Assembly: GCF_011043525.1 (NCBI RefSeq)
Contig: NZ_JAAKGO010000010.1
Location: forward strand, 62,001-126,000
Direction: 5' to 3'
DNA: 64,000 nucleotides
Source: Sphingobacterium sp. SGG-5
GTDB taxonomy: Bacteria; Bacteroidota; Bacteroidia; Sphingobacteriales; Sphingobacteriaceae
Made by a program: the position numbers and the translations under genes. The notes under the pieces were generated by a model. The model had not been told where the DNA came from. It was given only the letters and a program-made list of their open reading frames with translations, and did no database searches. Shown piece by piece: positions 9,449-18,190 of this stretch (position 1 is its first letter; each line of letters begins with the position of its first letter).

Positions 9449-10681
9449 ATGTTCCAGCTTTCAAAACCTGAACGTCGGCGCTGGGTAATCGCTTTCGTGA
9501 TTTTTCTGGCCACCGTATTCAACTATTTCGATAGACAGATATTGGCTGTTCTCAAGCCCATTCTCAAGGATGAATTCCATATGGGAGATGATGGCTATGC
9601 CTTGATCGTCAACATTTTTACGGTATGCTATGCACTGATGTATCCCGTTTCGGGCTGGTTGGTCGACCGTTTTGGTCCGCGCCTTATTATGTTGATGGGT
9701 ATTTTGGGGTGGGCCACGGCCAGCATCGGTGGCGGATTGTCCCGGACATTCGGGCAGTTTGCCTTCTTCCGTGGTCTCCTGGGAATCTCTGAGCCTTCCA
9801 ACTTCCCGGTGAAACTCCATGTCGCCACCGTGTGGTTTCCTCCGAAGCTGCGTGCTACTGCAAATAGTCTCTGCGAGGCGGGAAGTTCGATCGGCGCTAT
9901 CCTTGCACCTCCCGTGGCCGCATGGCTTGCCATCACATTCAATTGGCATACCGTGTTTATCGTCGGTGGTATCGCCGGCCTTATCATCGCCCTGTTATGG
10001 CTGCTGGTATACCGCAACCCACCGAAAGACATTGCACAGGAAGCAACAGGCAGTGCGGTGATAGAAGAAAGTGTATCATTCAGCTGGGGGCAATTATGGA
10101 CCAAGAGGAGTTTGTGGGGTGTGCTGTTGATCCGCTTTGTAAGTGATCCGCTTTGGTACTTCTGTCTCTTCTGGCTACCGGGCTATTTACAGGAAGAGTC
10201 GGGTCTGTCGCTGGTACAGATGGGTCTATTTGGCTGGATTCCGTTTTTAGTTGCCGATATCGGAGCGATATGTGCATCCGCTTGGTCAGACCGGATGGTA
10301 AAACGGGGAAAGGAACCCCTTCGTGCGCGAAGGATCATGATGACCTGTCTGGCTTGTGTTGCGCCATTGTGTGTATTGACACCTTACCTGCCCAATGCAT
10401 TTGCCACACTCGCCATCTTTAGTTTGGTGGCCATCACCTGCCTGACCTGGTTATTCAATATCAATGTCGTCGTGGCCGAAGCCTTTCCGGTAAGAAATGT
10501 AGCGAGCGTACTCGGCATTGCCGGAGGTTTTGGTGCTGCAGGAGCTGTATTGCTCAATTACTTTGTGGGGCAATATATAGGTACACTTGGTGCGGAAAAG
10601 ATCTTTATGGGTATGGCTGTTCTCCATCCTATCGCGGCAGTCTTGCTGTGGACGATGATAAAGAGAGAGAAACCGGAATAA
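9449..10681 (+). CDS. MFS transporter, anion:cation symporter (ACS) type
   Basis: Inner-membrane secondary transporter, probably importing an organic anion with protons. The 410-residue product has about 12 hydrophobic segments and the ACS-family opening VFNYFDRQILAVLKP, then YPVSGWLVDRFGPR in the loop after TM2 and the FFRGLLGISEPSNFPVK segment typical of hexuronate/galactarate-type carriers. A second conserved loop, SDRMVKRGKEP, is in the C-terminal half. Start ATG is 9 bases after the phospholipase stop; the FAD-dependent oxidoreductase gene follows 45 bases later. Co-transcription suggests it takes up a product of the exported enzymes for oxidation by that enzyme, which is inference. ACS membership is well supported, substrate not. 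Confidence 0.85.
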   Translation: MFQLSKPERRRWVIAFVIFLATVFNYFDRQILAVLKPILKDEFHMGDDGYALIVNIFTVCYALMYPVSGWLVDRFGPRLIMLMGILGWATASIGGGLSRTFGQFAFFRGLLGISEPSNFPVKLHVATVWFPPKLRATANSLCEAGSSIGAILAPPVAAWLAITFNWHTVFIVGGIAGLIIALLWLLVYRNPPKDIAQEATGSAVIEESVSFSWGQLWTKRSLWGVLLIRFVSDPLWYFCLFWLPGYLQEESGLSLVQMGLFGWIPFLVADIGAICASAWSDRMVKRGKEPLRARRIMMTCLACVAPLCVLTPYLPNAFATLAIFSLVAITCLTWLFNINVVVAEAFPVRNVASVLGIAGGFGAAGAVLLNYFVGQYIGTLGAEKIFMGMAVLHPIAAVLLWTMIKREKPE

Positions 10682-10726
10682 TAAATTTTAATAAGAATAT
10701 AAAAATAAAAAAGAGCAATTAAGAAA

Positions 10727-12151
10727 ATGAATAGTGTAAAAAGATTAGCGGACTACGACGTCATCGTCATAGGTGGAGGTCCGGGCGGTATTCCTGCAGC
10801 AATAGCATCAGCAAGGTCAGGAATGAAAACGCTGTTGGTAGAGCGAAATGCATTCCTTGGGGGGGTAGCGGCAACAGGTTTGCCGATACTGGCATTTTAC
10901 GATCGTACAGGAAGACAGGTTGTCGGAGGAATAGGCGACGAGCTGATACAAAAACTTATTCCCCTTGGAGGCAGTTTCAGCGGTCATATCCCCTGTCCGA
11001 TCCACAATTCGTTTACACCGGTCAACCCACATATGTTCAGAAATGTGGCCGTGGCAACCTGTAAAGAAGCGGGAGTCGATATGCTGTTTTCGACAGAAAT
11101 CCAAGATGTCGTCGTGGAGAATGGCAAAGTCACAGGCGTAGTCCTCTTTTCAAGAAGTACCGTCATGGAAGTCAACTGTAAGGTTGTCATCGATGCAACG
11201 GGTGACGGAACGGCTGCCTATCTGGCGGGTGCCCTGTATGAGGTAGGTACGCCAAACGACAAAAATATACAGCCGGTATCGCTTGTTTTTAGCTTAGGGA
11301 ATGTGGATATCGCTGAAATGCTGGCCTATATAAAAGAACATCCCGAAACCTTTACTACTCCTGATACTTATGGGGAGGGCATCGATTACACGTTGGATTA
11401 TTTTCTCCATTCCGAATCCTTTTATTTTACCGGATTTTCCGAATTTATCGCTATGGCGAAAGCCAACGGCGACTTTGACGTGCCGAGAGACCGTGTTATC
11501 TTTGCGAAGCAACCTAATAAAAATGAAGTGGTTATCAATGCGACCCGGATGATCAATGTAGATCCTACAGATCCTGAAAGTTTAAGTCTTGCGGAGATCG
11601 AAGGTCACCGGCAGGTACAGGTCTTGCTCCAATTCTTTAAGAAATACTGCCCGGGCTTTAAAGACGCTTTTCTTGCCCATACCGCATCGGGGACTTATGC
11701 CCGAGAAAGCCGCAGGGTAGTCGGGATAAAAACGATAACAAAAGCCAATATCGACGAACTGCTTGTTCCCGACGATTCGATCGCACTGGCGGGATATAAT
11801 GTAGATATACATCAATCCGGTGTAGGCCTTCATCTCTTGCCATCAGCACATGCCATCGGTATTCCGTATGGCTGTTTGGTTTCGAAAAATATCGAGGGTC
11901 TGTTGACAAGCGGAAGATGTATTTCCGTCGAACCTTATCCCTTTGGTCTGACGAGAGCCATGGCAACCTGCATGGCAATCGGTGAGGCTGCGGGTACTGC
12001 AGCTGCATGGGCCGTAAAAAATAACACTCCTCTGGCCGAGATCGATGTCAGAGAACTACGGAATATATTGGAAGCGAATGGAGCGATTGTTTCGACAACA
12101 GCTTCCGACCTGAATCAGCAAAAAGTGGAGAAAGTTATGTCTTTAAGTTAA
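10727..12151 (+). CDS. FAD-dependent oxidoreductase (FAD_oxidored / PF12831 type)
   Basis: 474-residue flavoenzyme. The N-terminus has a Rossmann FAD-binding motif (VIVIGGGPGGIPAAIAS, residues about 13-29) followed by the acidic E/R segment LLVERNAFLGG. A second nucleotide-contact segment VVIDATGDGTAAYLAG is near residue 155, and the C-terminal SGRCISVEPYPFGLTRAMATC followed by AIGEAAGTAAA matches the FAD_oxidored family, usually annotated only as FAD-dependent oxidoreductase. No signal peptide, so cytoplasmic. It lies between the ACS transporter and the beta-propeller gene and probably oxidises the transported compound. The reaction is unknown. It does not look like the amine-oxidising flavoenzymes (DAO fold) reported for N-alkyl aminoethylphosphonates. 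Confidence 0.85.
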   Translation: MNSVKRLADYDVIVIGGGPGGIPAAIASARSGMKTLLVERNAFLGGVAATGLPILAFYDRTGRQVVGGIGDELIQKLIPLGGSFSGHIPCPIHNSFTPVNPHMFRNVAVATCKEAGVDMLFSTEIQDVVVENGKVTGVVLFSRSTVMEVNCKVVIDATGDGTAAYLAGALYEVGTPNDKNIQPVSLVFSLGNVDIAEMLAYIKEHPETFTTPDTYGEGIDYTLDYFLHSESFYFTGFSEFIAMAKANGDFDVPRDRVIFAKQPNKNEVVINATRMINVDPTDPESLSLAEIEGHRQVQVLLQFFKKYCPGFKDAFLAHTASGTYARESRRVVGIKTITKANIDELLVPDDSIALAGYNVDIHQSGVGLHLLPSAHAIGIPYGCLVSKNIEGLLTSGRCISVEPYPFGLTRAMATCMAIGEAAGTAAAWAVKNNTPLAEIDVRELRNILEANGAIVSTTASDLNQQKVEKVMSLS

Positions 12152-12157
12152 AAGGGA

Positions 12158-13090
12158 ATGCTATTGTTATCCTGGCTTTTATTTGTCTTATTCCCTTACA
12201 ACCAAGGAACCGATACGGATTCAAACATCGGACCGGATCAGGGCAAGGCTGCGGTTCAGTCTTCTTCCATCCAGGAAATCATACTCATCGGGGAGGATAG
12301 ATTGATTATTCTCGATTATTCGAAAACGACAGCAAGCCATAAACACATTGTCTGGCAACTTAAAACATCCGAGCTAAGCGGCCTCCCCGCCGCTTTTCAC
12401 AAGTATTTCAGGAAGCTGGATGATGCCAAGTCCGTAGACAAGAATCGAAAGCTATTGATCAGCTCTTCGGGTGGAGGAATTGCGCTGATCGACCGGAAGA
12501 CAAAAAAATGTCTTTTTTATGCTAAGGCTCCGAATGCGCATTCCATCGCCTATCTCCCCGGTGGCCGTATAGCCGCCGCGTTGTCGACAGCAAAAGGGGG
12601 TGATCGGATTGAACTCTATGATCCCCGGCGATCAAAACGTCCATTATTTACCGACTCGCTCTACTCGGGCCATGGATTAAGCTGGAATAAGGAACGTCAG
12701 CTGCTGTATGCACTGGGGTTTGACAAGCTGCGCGCTTATGCTTTAAAGAACTGGTCAAGCCGCTCGCCCGAATTGGTCCTGGAGCAGGAATGGAAGTTGC
12801 CTACAACCGGCGGACATGATTTATTTGCTCCTTCCGCAGATAAGCTCCTGCTGTCGACCAACAGGGCCGTGTGGGAGTTTGATATCGATGCAGCTCGCTT
12901 CAGTCCTTTTGCTCCACTCGCGAAAGAACGGTTGGTCAAGTCTATCTACTATAATGAGCGTACCCAGGAAATTGTGTACACGAAAGGAGAAGTCAGATGG
13001 TGGACACATCAGATTCATTTCCTGAATCCGGATAAAGTTATTCCCATACCGGAATTGAACCTGTACAAGGTCAGGGTGATAACGAGATAG
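12158..13090 (+). CDS. Predicted beta-propeller protein (DUF6528-like)
   Basis: 310 residues with an N-terminal signal peptide or membrane anchor (LLLSWLLFVLFPY). The body consists of repeated short beta-strand units typical of a WD/YVTN-like propeller: IVWQLKTSE, KLLISSSGGGIALID, HSIAYLPGGRIAAALSTAKG, DRIELYDP, GHGLSWNKERQLLYALG, LLSTNRAVWEFD. I associate the HSIAYLPGG and HGLSWN pattern with DUF6528, from memory and with moderate confidence. It starts 6 bases after the oxidoreductase and is the last gene of the unit, ending 3 bases before the stop of the convergent sulfatase gene. No catalytic residue is apparent. A periplasmic binding or scaffold role is a guess. Confidence 0.6.
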   Translation: MLLLSWLLFVLFPYNQGTDTDSNIGPDQGKAAVQSSSIQEIILIGEDRLIILDYSKTTASHKHIVWQLKTSELSGLPAAFHKYFRKLDDAKSVDKNRKLLISSSGGGIALIDRKTKKCLFYAKAPNAHSIAYLPGGRIAAALSTAKGGDRIELYDPRRSKRPLFTDSLYSGHGLSWNKERQLLYALGFDKLRAYALKNWSSRSPELVLEQEWKLPTTGGHDLFAPSADKLLLSTNRAVWEFDIDAARFSPFAPLAKERLVKSIYYNERTQEIVYTKGEVRWWTHQIHFLNPDKVIPIPELNLYKVRVITR

Positions 13091-13093
13091 CTT

Positions 13094-14611
13094 TTATCGC
13101 AACAGTTGGAGCGCCTCCGTATCTTTATACTTGGTGGCCTCTGCTTTTAGCAGCTTCTTCATCCTCTCGACCTCCTTTTTATACTTCGGATCGTCATACA
13201 CATTCTTCAACTCCGAAGGATCGCTTTGCAGGTCATAAAACTCCCATCCGTCAACTCTTTTATAAAAACGGATCAGTTTATACCTTCCGTCGCTGACTCC
13301 AAAATGCGGGGAGACGGCATGTTCTCCATTTTCATAATAATGGTAATAAGCTGCTTTCCGTATATCTTTCTTTTCACCTTTCCATAAAGGTAAGATAGAC
13401 TGCCCCTGCATATCTTTCGGTACAGCCACACCGGCCAGTTCCAAAAACGTCGGTGCTAAGTCTATATTCATCACCATATTGTCTATTGTCGAATGCGGCC
13501 TGATAACACCCGGAAGCTTGGCAATCATGGGTGTGCGGAACGATTCCTCGTACATCCAGCGCTTATCAAACCATCCATGTTCGCCCATATAAAATCCCTG
13601 ATCGGAAAGGTACAGCACCAAGGTATTGTCTTCCAGATTGTTTTCTTCCAGGTAATCCAGCACCCGACCGATATTTCGGTCCATCGATTCTGCCGTATTC
13701 AGGTAATCGATCATGTACCGCTTATATTTCCATTCAGCCAGGGCTTTTCCAGAAAGATTTTTCTGTTTTAATTCTTCATAAATCGGCCGGTAGTAATCGA
13801 CGTAGGCTTGGAACTGGGCATCTGTCATCCGTTTGAAGTTACCACTCTTTCTCATCTGTTCCACCGAATCATACATCTTTAAGTCGTAGCCCATCCGCAG
13901 ATGCTTGGCAATACTCATTTCCTGCTGGGCAGCAGCAGGTCTCCCTTCATAGTTGTCATAGAAGGTTGCCGGAAGAGTAAACTCTTTATCATCGTTTTTG
14001 CCGAAATCCTGCGGATCGGGCATCCATGTCCGGTGTGTCGCCTTATGTCCGATGACGATGCAAAACGGATCATCATGATGTGTCTTCAGCCACGTTAAGG
14101 CTTTGTCAGTGACGACATCGGAAACATAGCCCTCCGAACGTACGGTACCTTGCGGACTGATAAAGTCCGAATTGAAATAATGTCCTTGGCCAACGAGGAT
14201 ATCGTAATCGGTAACCCCCTGCAGGTTGTTGCCTAAATGAATTTTGCCGATCCAGGCTGTTTTATAGCCATTTTTTGTCAGCTGTTTGAGAAAAGTATCC
14301 TGTCCGTGATCAAAATTGGATGTCTCATTATCTTTAAAGCCATTGATGTGGCTATATTTCCCCGTCAATAAGGTTGCACGACTGGGGCCACAGATGGAGT
14401 TCGTCACATAGGCCCGGTTAAACACCGCACCTCCATTCGCTATGCGGTCTATCTGAGGGGTATGGCCAGTCGTCGAACCATAAGCACCGATGGTCTGATA
14501 GGCGTGATCGTCCGAAATGATGATAACGATATTCGGTCGCTTTTGTGCACTGACTGCACTCCACAATAAAAGAAAACAAAACGTATACGTCAGGTGGGTA
14601 AGTCTCTTCAT
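13094..14611 (-). CDS. Exported family S1 sulfatase (N-acetylglucosamine-6-sulfatase-like)
   Basis: Hydrolyses sulfate esters, probably on glycans, in the periplasm. Seen from ATG 14611: signal peptide (LTYTFCFLLLWSAVSAQ), metal ligands in PNIVIIISDDHAYQT (Asp34/Asp35), and the formylglycine motif ICGPSRATLLTGKYSH with the modifiable Cys74 in C-x-P-S-R. Further core motifs are GYKTAWIGKIHLG and LYLSDQGFYMGEHGWFDKRW. At 505 residues it has normal length. An upstream in-frame ATG at 14650 would add 13 polar residues before the signal peptide, and a TANNTTTG box lies between the two, so 14611 is preferred. Its end is 3 bases from the convergent propeller gene. Phosphonate monoester hydrolases share this fold and cysteine motif, but the overall motifs fit GlcNAc-type sulfatases better. 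Confidence 0.9.
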   Translation of the reverse strand: MKRLTHLTYTFCFLLLWSAVSAQKRPNIVIIISDDHAYQTIGAYGSTTGHTPQIDRIANGGAVFNRAYVTNSICGPSRATLLTGKYSHINGFKDNETSNFDHGQDTFLKQLTKNGYKTAWIGKIHLGNNLQGVTDYDILVGQGHYFNSDFISPQGTVRSEGYVSDVVTDKALTWLKTHHDDPFCIVIGHKATHRTWMPDPQDFGKNDDKEFTLPATFYDNYEGRPAAAQQEMSIAKHLRMGYDLKMYDSVEQMRKSGNFKRMTDAQFQAYVDYYRPIYEELKQKNLSGKALAEWKYKRYMIDYLNTAESMDRNIGRVLDYLEENNLEDNTLVLYLSDQGFYMGEHGWFDKRWMYEESFRTPMIAKLPGVIRPHSTIDNMVMNIDLAPTFLELAGVAVPKDMQGQSILPLWKGEKKDIRKAAYYHYYENGEHAVSPHFGVSDGRYKLIRFYKRVDGWEFYDLQSDPSELKNVYDDPKYKKEVERMKKLLKAEATKYKDTEALQLLR

Positions 14612-14616
14612 AAAAA

Positions 14617-14624
14617 CAAATATA
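14617..14624 (-). promoter_or_regulatory. -7 promoter box of the sulfatase gene (near-leaderless)
   Basis: On the minus strand the bases read TATATTTG, an exact TANNTTTG box, ending 5 bases before the sulfatase ATG at 14611. No good -33 TTTG is found 19-21 bases upstream. If used, transcription would start at or within a few bases of the ATG. Confidence 0.4.
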
Positions 14625-14699
14625 GAATTTTCGGCACAAGTGGTCGACACAAATTTCGTATGTTTTCCTCTATTAAAATGTTTTCAATGGCTGAGGAGA

Positions 14700-14719
14700 C
14701 CTGCCTGCCGGTAGGCAGG
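14700..14719. repeat. G/C-rich 20-bp palindrome (REP-like)
   Basis: The 20-mer CCTGCCTGCCGGTAGGCAGG is an imperfect palindrome: 6-bp perfect outer arms CCTGCC/GGCAGG, with one mismatched pair (present on both sides of the centre) that would be G-U in RNA. It stands out in the A/T-rich divergent region between the sulfatase and M1 peptidase genes. Similar CCTGCC-centred palindromes are scattered through many Bacteroidota genomes, from memory. Only one copy is in this window, so repeat status cannot be shown here. Confidence 0.45.
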
Positions 14720-14756
14720 GAACGATAAATCCATTTTATATGCAGGCGTAATTATA

Positions 14757-14787
14757 TTGCATATAAAAATGTATTTATCTAAGTTTG
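14757..14787 (+). promoter_or_regulatory. Promoter of the M1 peptidase gene (near-leaderless)
   Basis: TAAGTTTG at 14780-14787 is an exact TANNTTTG box, with TTG (part of ATTG) 20 bases upstream at 14757-14759. Only four bases separate the box from the ATG at 14792, so the message would begin at or next to the start codon. Confidence 0.5.
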
Positions 14788-14791
14788 AATC

Positions 14792-16660
14792 ATGAATAGA
14801 TATTTCTTCCTCCTATTTATAGCGATTGTGATCACTACGCTAAGGGTATCTGCACAACGCAAAGGCTACTGGCAACAAAAAGTAGACTACAAAATGTATA
14901 TCGATGTCGACGAAAAAGCCTATCAATATACGGGCAAAATGACCTTGAAATACACCAATAACTCCGGTCGTCCTTTATCAAAGGTGTACTTCCATCTGTA
15001 TTTTAACGCCTTCCAGCCGGGCAGCATGATGGACTACCGGTTGGCTCATATTGCCGACCCGGACAAGCGGATGATTGTCAATACCGGGACGGAGGAAAAG
15101 CCGGTCTGGATCAGCAAGATCGCTTCGCTGACACCCGAGCAGATCGGCTATCAAAAGATAGAGATACTCACCTACAATGGACTGAACACTTCTTTCAAAG
15201 TCGACGGTACCCTGATGGAAGTAACTTTGCCCCATCCCATCGGTGATGGCGACGAGGCGGTCTTCGAGATGACCTGGCGGGCCCAGGTGCCCGAGCAGAT
15301 ACGTCGGAGCGGCCGCAACTCTCAAGAAGGTGTGGCCTTGTCTATGGCACAATGGTACCCCAAGATGGCTCATTTCGACGAGTTTGGCTGGCATCTTGAC
15401 GAATATATTGCCCGGGAGTTTATCGCTCCTTTTGGCGATTTTGATGTAACGATCAATATACATAAGGATTATGTCATCGGTGCATCGGGCGTACTGCAAA
15501 ACCCACAGGCTGTCAAAGGTTACGACAAACGGGCAAAGGTTCAGGCGACGAACAATAAGGTATCGTGGCACTATATCGCCAAAAACATCCATGACTTCGC
15601 TTGGGCTGCGGATCCCAAATTTGTTGTCGACTCGGCAAAAACCGAAAGAGGGGTAAGTATCTATACCGTATTCATCCCTTTGGGCAAGGAAAATACATCC
15701 AACTGGAAGCAGGCCTTAGGCTTAGCTACCGAATTTTTTGATTTTTGCGCGACGCGTTTTGGCCCCTATCCCTGGCCGACTTACACGATTGTGCAGGGAG
15801 GTGATGGTGGCATGGAGTACGGTACCGCCACATTAGTTACGGGCAATAGAAATATTAGAAGCCTCGTGGGCGTGATTTTTCATGAGGCAGCCCATTCCTG
15901 GTATCAGCAGCTTTTTGGTATCAACGAAACCGTCGACGAGTGGTTTGACGAGGGTTTTACCTCGTATGTGGCCGAACTGGGGATGCAGCATCTTTTTCAC
16001 AAAAAGGGTGGGGTGGCAACCAATCCGACAATAGATGCCTATCGTGCGTATTATAAGTTGGCGTTGTCGGACAAGGAAGAGCCTATGAGTTTATTGGCGG
16101 ACTATTACCATACCAACTATGGCTACAGCAATGAGGCATACAACAAAGGAGCTGTGCTGGTCGAGCAGTTGGGTTATATCATCGGCCGGGAAAACCTGGA
16201 GCAGACATTTTTAACCTTCTATGACTTGTGGAAATTCAAACATCCTACGCCGAACGACTTCAAACGTGTGGCGGAGGAGGTTTCGGGCATCAACCTGAAA
16301 TGGTATTTTAACCTGTTTATCAACACGACACGAAAGATTGATTATGCGGTAACGGATGTGACGGATAGCGCGATTACGATTACAAATAAGTCCAACTTCC
16401 CGATGCCCCTTGATGTGCTGGTGGAGTATGCAGACGGCTCCAAAGAGCTTTTTTATATTCCGCTGCGCGAAATGCGGGGGGAGAAACCTGCAGAAAACTA
16501 TACGCTATACGAGGGGGTGAAGCGCACGACGTTAGAAGACTGGTTCTGGACGAAGCCGACGTATACTTTTCCGGTGCGCAAAAAAGTAAGCCGGGTACAG
16601 CTCGACCCGACACAACGTCTGGCGGATGTGGAATCGGGGAATAATGCTTACGAAAGATAA
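14792..16660 (+). CDS. M1-family zinc metallopeptidase
   Basis: Exported aminopeptidase-like zinc protease. The 622-residue product has a signal peptide (LLFIAIVITTLRVSAQ), a beta-rich N-terminal domain (about 25-250), and the catalytic domain with the gluzincin motif HEAAHSW (His364, Glu365, His368) and third ligand Glu387 in WFDEGFTSY, exactly H-E-x-x-H-x18-E. The substrate-recognition motif is GGMEYGT, where classical aminopeptidases have GAMEN; this variant is common in bacterial M1 paralogues and may alter exopeptidase specificity. Single gene, divergent from the sulfatase and convergent with the phosphonate operon, separated from it by a long inverted repeat. No functional tie to the phosphonate genes is evident. 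Confidence 0.93.
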   Translation: MNRYFFLLFIAIVITTLRVSAQRKGYWQQKVDYKMYIDVDEKAYQYTGKMTLKYTNNSGRPLSKVYFHLYFNAFQPGSMMDYRLAHIADPDKRMIVNTGTEEKPVWISKIASLTPEQIGYQKIEILTYNGLNTSFKVDGTLMEVTLPHPIGDGDEAVFEMTWRAQVPEQIRRSGRNSQEGVALSMAQWYPKMAHFDEFGWHLDEYIAREFIAPFGDFDVTINIHKDYVIGASGVLQNPQAVKGYDKRAKVQATNNKVSWHYIAKNIHDFAWAADPKFVVDSAKTERGVSIYTVFIPLGKENTSNWKQALGLATEFFDFCATRFGPYPWPTYTIVQGGDGGMEYGTATLVTGNRNIRSLVGVIFHEAAHSWYQQLFGINETVDEWFDEGFTSYVAELGMQHLFHKKGGVATNPTIDAYRAYYKLALSDKEEPMSLLADYYHTNYGYSNEAYNKGAVLVEQLGYIIGRENLEQTFLTFYDLWKFKHPTPNDFKRVAEEVSGINLKWYFNLFINTTRKIDYAVTDVTDSAITITNKSNFPMPLDVLVEYADGSKELFYIPLREMRGEKPAENYTLYEGVKRTTLEDWFWTKPTYTFPVRKKVSRVQLDPTQRLADVESGNNAYER

Positions 16661-16678
16661 TAATATAGACTACACGAG

Positions 16679-16736
16679 CGTGCTTCAATTAACAAAGGCA
16701 GCCTCTATTTGTGACACCTTTGTTAATTGAAGTACG
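16679..16736. terminator. Long inverted repeat between convergent genes, probable bidirectional terminator
   Basis: Arms CTTCAATTAACAAAGG (16683-16698) and its perfect complement (16717-16732) form a 16-bp stem with an 18-base loop; with flanking CGTG/TACG (one G-U) the stem reaches 20 bp. It fills the 81-base gap between the M1 peptidase stop and the end of the aldehyde dehydrogenase gene. No T-tract follows on either strand, so it is not a canonical intrinsic terminator, but the place fits one. Confidence 0.6.
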
Positions 16737-16741
16737 ACTAT

Positions 16742-18178
16742 CTACCAAGGCATAGAAAATGTCTTCACATAACTGAAGCACTTGATCGCTTCTATAACCC
16801 CTTCTTTGATACCTAAGCCCGAGTCTTTAATACCACCGAATGGTGAACATTCGATGCGGTATCCCGGTACTTCATTGATATTCACTGTTCCGGTTTTCAG
16901 TTCTTTGATAAATCGTATCGCATACGCCATATTATTGGTCACTATACCCGAAGATAGGCCAAAATCTGTGGCATTGGCCAGGGCGATTGCATCATCGATA
17001 TCCTTAAACGATAGAATAGGGGCTAACGGACCAAATGACTCCTTAACGATCATCTCGGCATCGCGGGGCACATCGTCGATGACTGTAGGTTCAAGCAAGG
17101 CTCCCGTACGCTTGCCGCCCAACAGTACTTTGGCACCTTGGGCAACAGCTTTCTGCACAACACTCTCCAAATGGGTAGCCGCAGCTTCATCGATAACCGT
17201 ACCGACCTTTGTTTCTGGATCAGCGGGATCTCCACAGTTGTATTCCTTGGCTTTTTCGACGAATCGTGTGACAAATTCATCTTTGATCTTCTCGTGTACG
17301 AGGATACGCTTCACAGCTGTACAGCGTTGTCCGCTATTGCGGAATGAACCCTCGGCTGCTAAAAGTACAGCCTTGTCCATATCGGCATCTTCCATAATGA
17401 TCAACGGTGAATTGCCACCGAGCTCAAGGATTACTTTTTTGTAACCGGCAGTGGAGGCAATGCGCTTTCCAACGGCCACACTGCCCGTGAATGATACAAT
17501 ATCAATGCGTGGATCCTTCACCAGGGCTTCGGCTACATCGGCCGTTTTGCCGAGGAGGACACTCAGCATGCTCTTGGGTAGTCCTGCTTCGTAAAACAGC
17601 TCCGTAATCTTGACCGCCGACAGCGGTGTTTTTTCGGATGGTTTCAGGATTACCGGGGTACCTGCAGCGAGGGCCGGGGCAATCTTGTGCAGGACTTGGT
17701 TCAACGGATGGTTGAACGGCGTGATACAGGCTGCCAGATTGAGTGGCTCCCTTTGCGTGAATATCTTGCGGGCTTTGCCCTGTGGTGATATGTCACAGGA
17801 GAATATCTGTCCATCATCTTTTAGGCATTCCGAAGCGGCAAAAAAGAGTACATCGTGTGCTCTTCCGGTTTCGTAGTGGGCCTCACGTATGGCCAGCCCG
17901 GCTTCAGCACAGATGGTTTGCGCAAATTCTTCCTTACGTTCCAGCAAGAGCTTGCGCACATTGTCCAAGATCTGATAGCGCTCGTATCGGGTGAGCGACA
18001 CCTTATTTTCCAAGGCTTGTTTAATTGCATTCTGGGTATCTTCGGCACTAGCCATGGTCACAGTCCCCACAAGCCTGTTGTCGTAGGGGCTGTGTACCTC
18101 CAATACTTGTGATGCGTGTATCGGTGTCCCGGCGACGTAACTGGTCGCCTGGATCACTTCTGTGGATATTTCTGTCAT
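16742..18178 (-). CDS. phnY: Phosphonoacetaldehyde dehydrogenase
   Basis: NAD-dependent aldehyde dehydrogenase predicted to oxidise phosphonoacetaldehyde to phosphonoacetate in the cytoplasm. The 478-residue product has the ALDH fold: FNHPLNQVLHKIAPAL, LKPSEKTP, FTGSVAVGK, LELGGNSPL and the nucleophile Cys286 in SGQRCTAVKR. Residues recalled from Sinorhizobium meliloti PhnY as binding the phosphonate align here with a nearly constant offset: Arg106 (TGRAHDV), His157 (PFNHP), Arg285 next to the catalytic Cys, and Arg441 (PGYRIECSPFGG). That full set, plus PhnA 12 bases upstream, makes PhnY much more likely than a generic succinate-semialdehyde or lactaldehyde dehydrogenase. Last gene of the phosphonate operon. 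Confidence 0.9.
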   Translation of the reverse strand: MTEISTEVIQATSYVAGTPIHASQVLEVHSPYDNRLVGTVTMASAEDTQNAIKQALENKVSLTRYERYQILDNVRKLLLERKEEFAQTICAEAGLAIREAHYETGRAHDVLFFAASECLKDDGQIFSCDISPQGKARKIFTQREPLNLAACITPFNHPLNQVLHKIAPALAAGTPVILKPSEKTPLSAVKITELFYEAGLPKSMLSVLLGKTADVAEALVKDPRIDIVSFTGSVAVGKRIASTAGYKKVILELGGNSPLIIMEDADMDKAVLLAAEGSFRNSGQRCTAVKRILVHEKIKDEFVTRFVEKAKEYNCGDPADPETKVGTVIDEAAATHLESVVQKAVAQGAKVLLGGKRTGALLEPTVIDDVPRDAEMIVKESFGPLAPILSFKDIDDAIALANATDFGLSSGIVTNNMAYAIRFIKELKTGTVNINEVPGYRIECSPFGGIKDSGLGIKEGVIEAIKCFSYVKTFSMPW

Positions 18179-18190
18179 GATATATGCGTA

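Noticed and set aside
10727..12151. FAD enzyme as a PbfC/PbfD-like N-alkyl aminoethylphosphonate oxidase
   Set aside because: Those enzymes have the DAO/glycine-oxidase fold pattern; the motifs here (DATGDGTAAYLAG, C-terminal SGRCISVEP) match PF12831 instead.
13094..14611. Sulfatase as a phosphonate monoester hydrolase belonging to the phosphonate pathway
   Set aside because: Fold and C-x-P-S-R are shared, but the overall motifs (SDQGFYMGEHGWFDKRW, normal sulfatase length, signal peptide) fit glycan sulfatases better. Not excluded biochemically.
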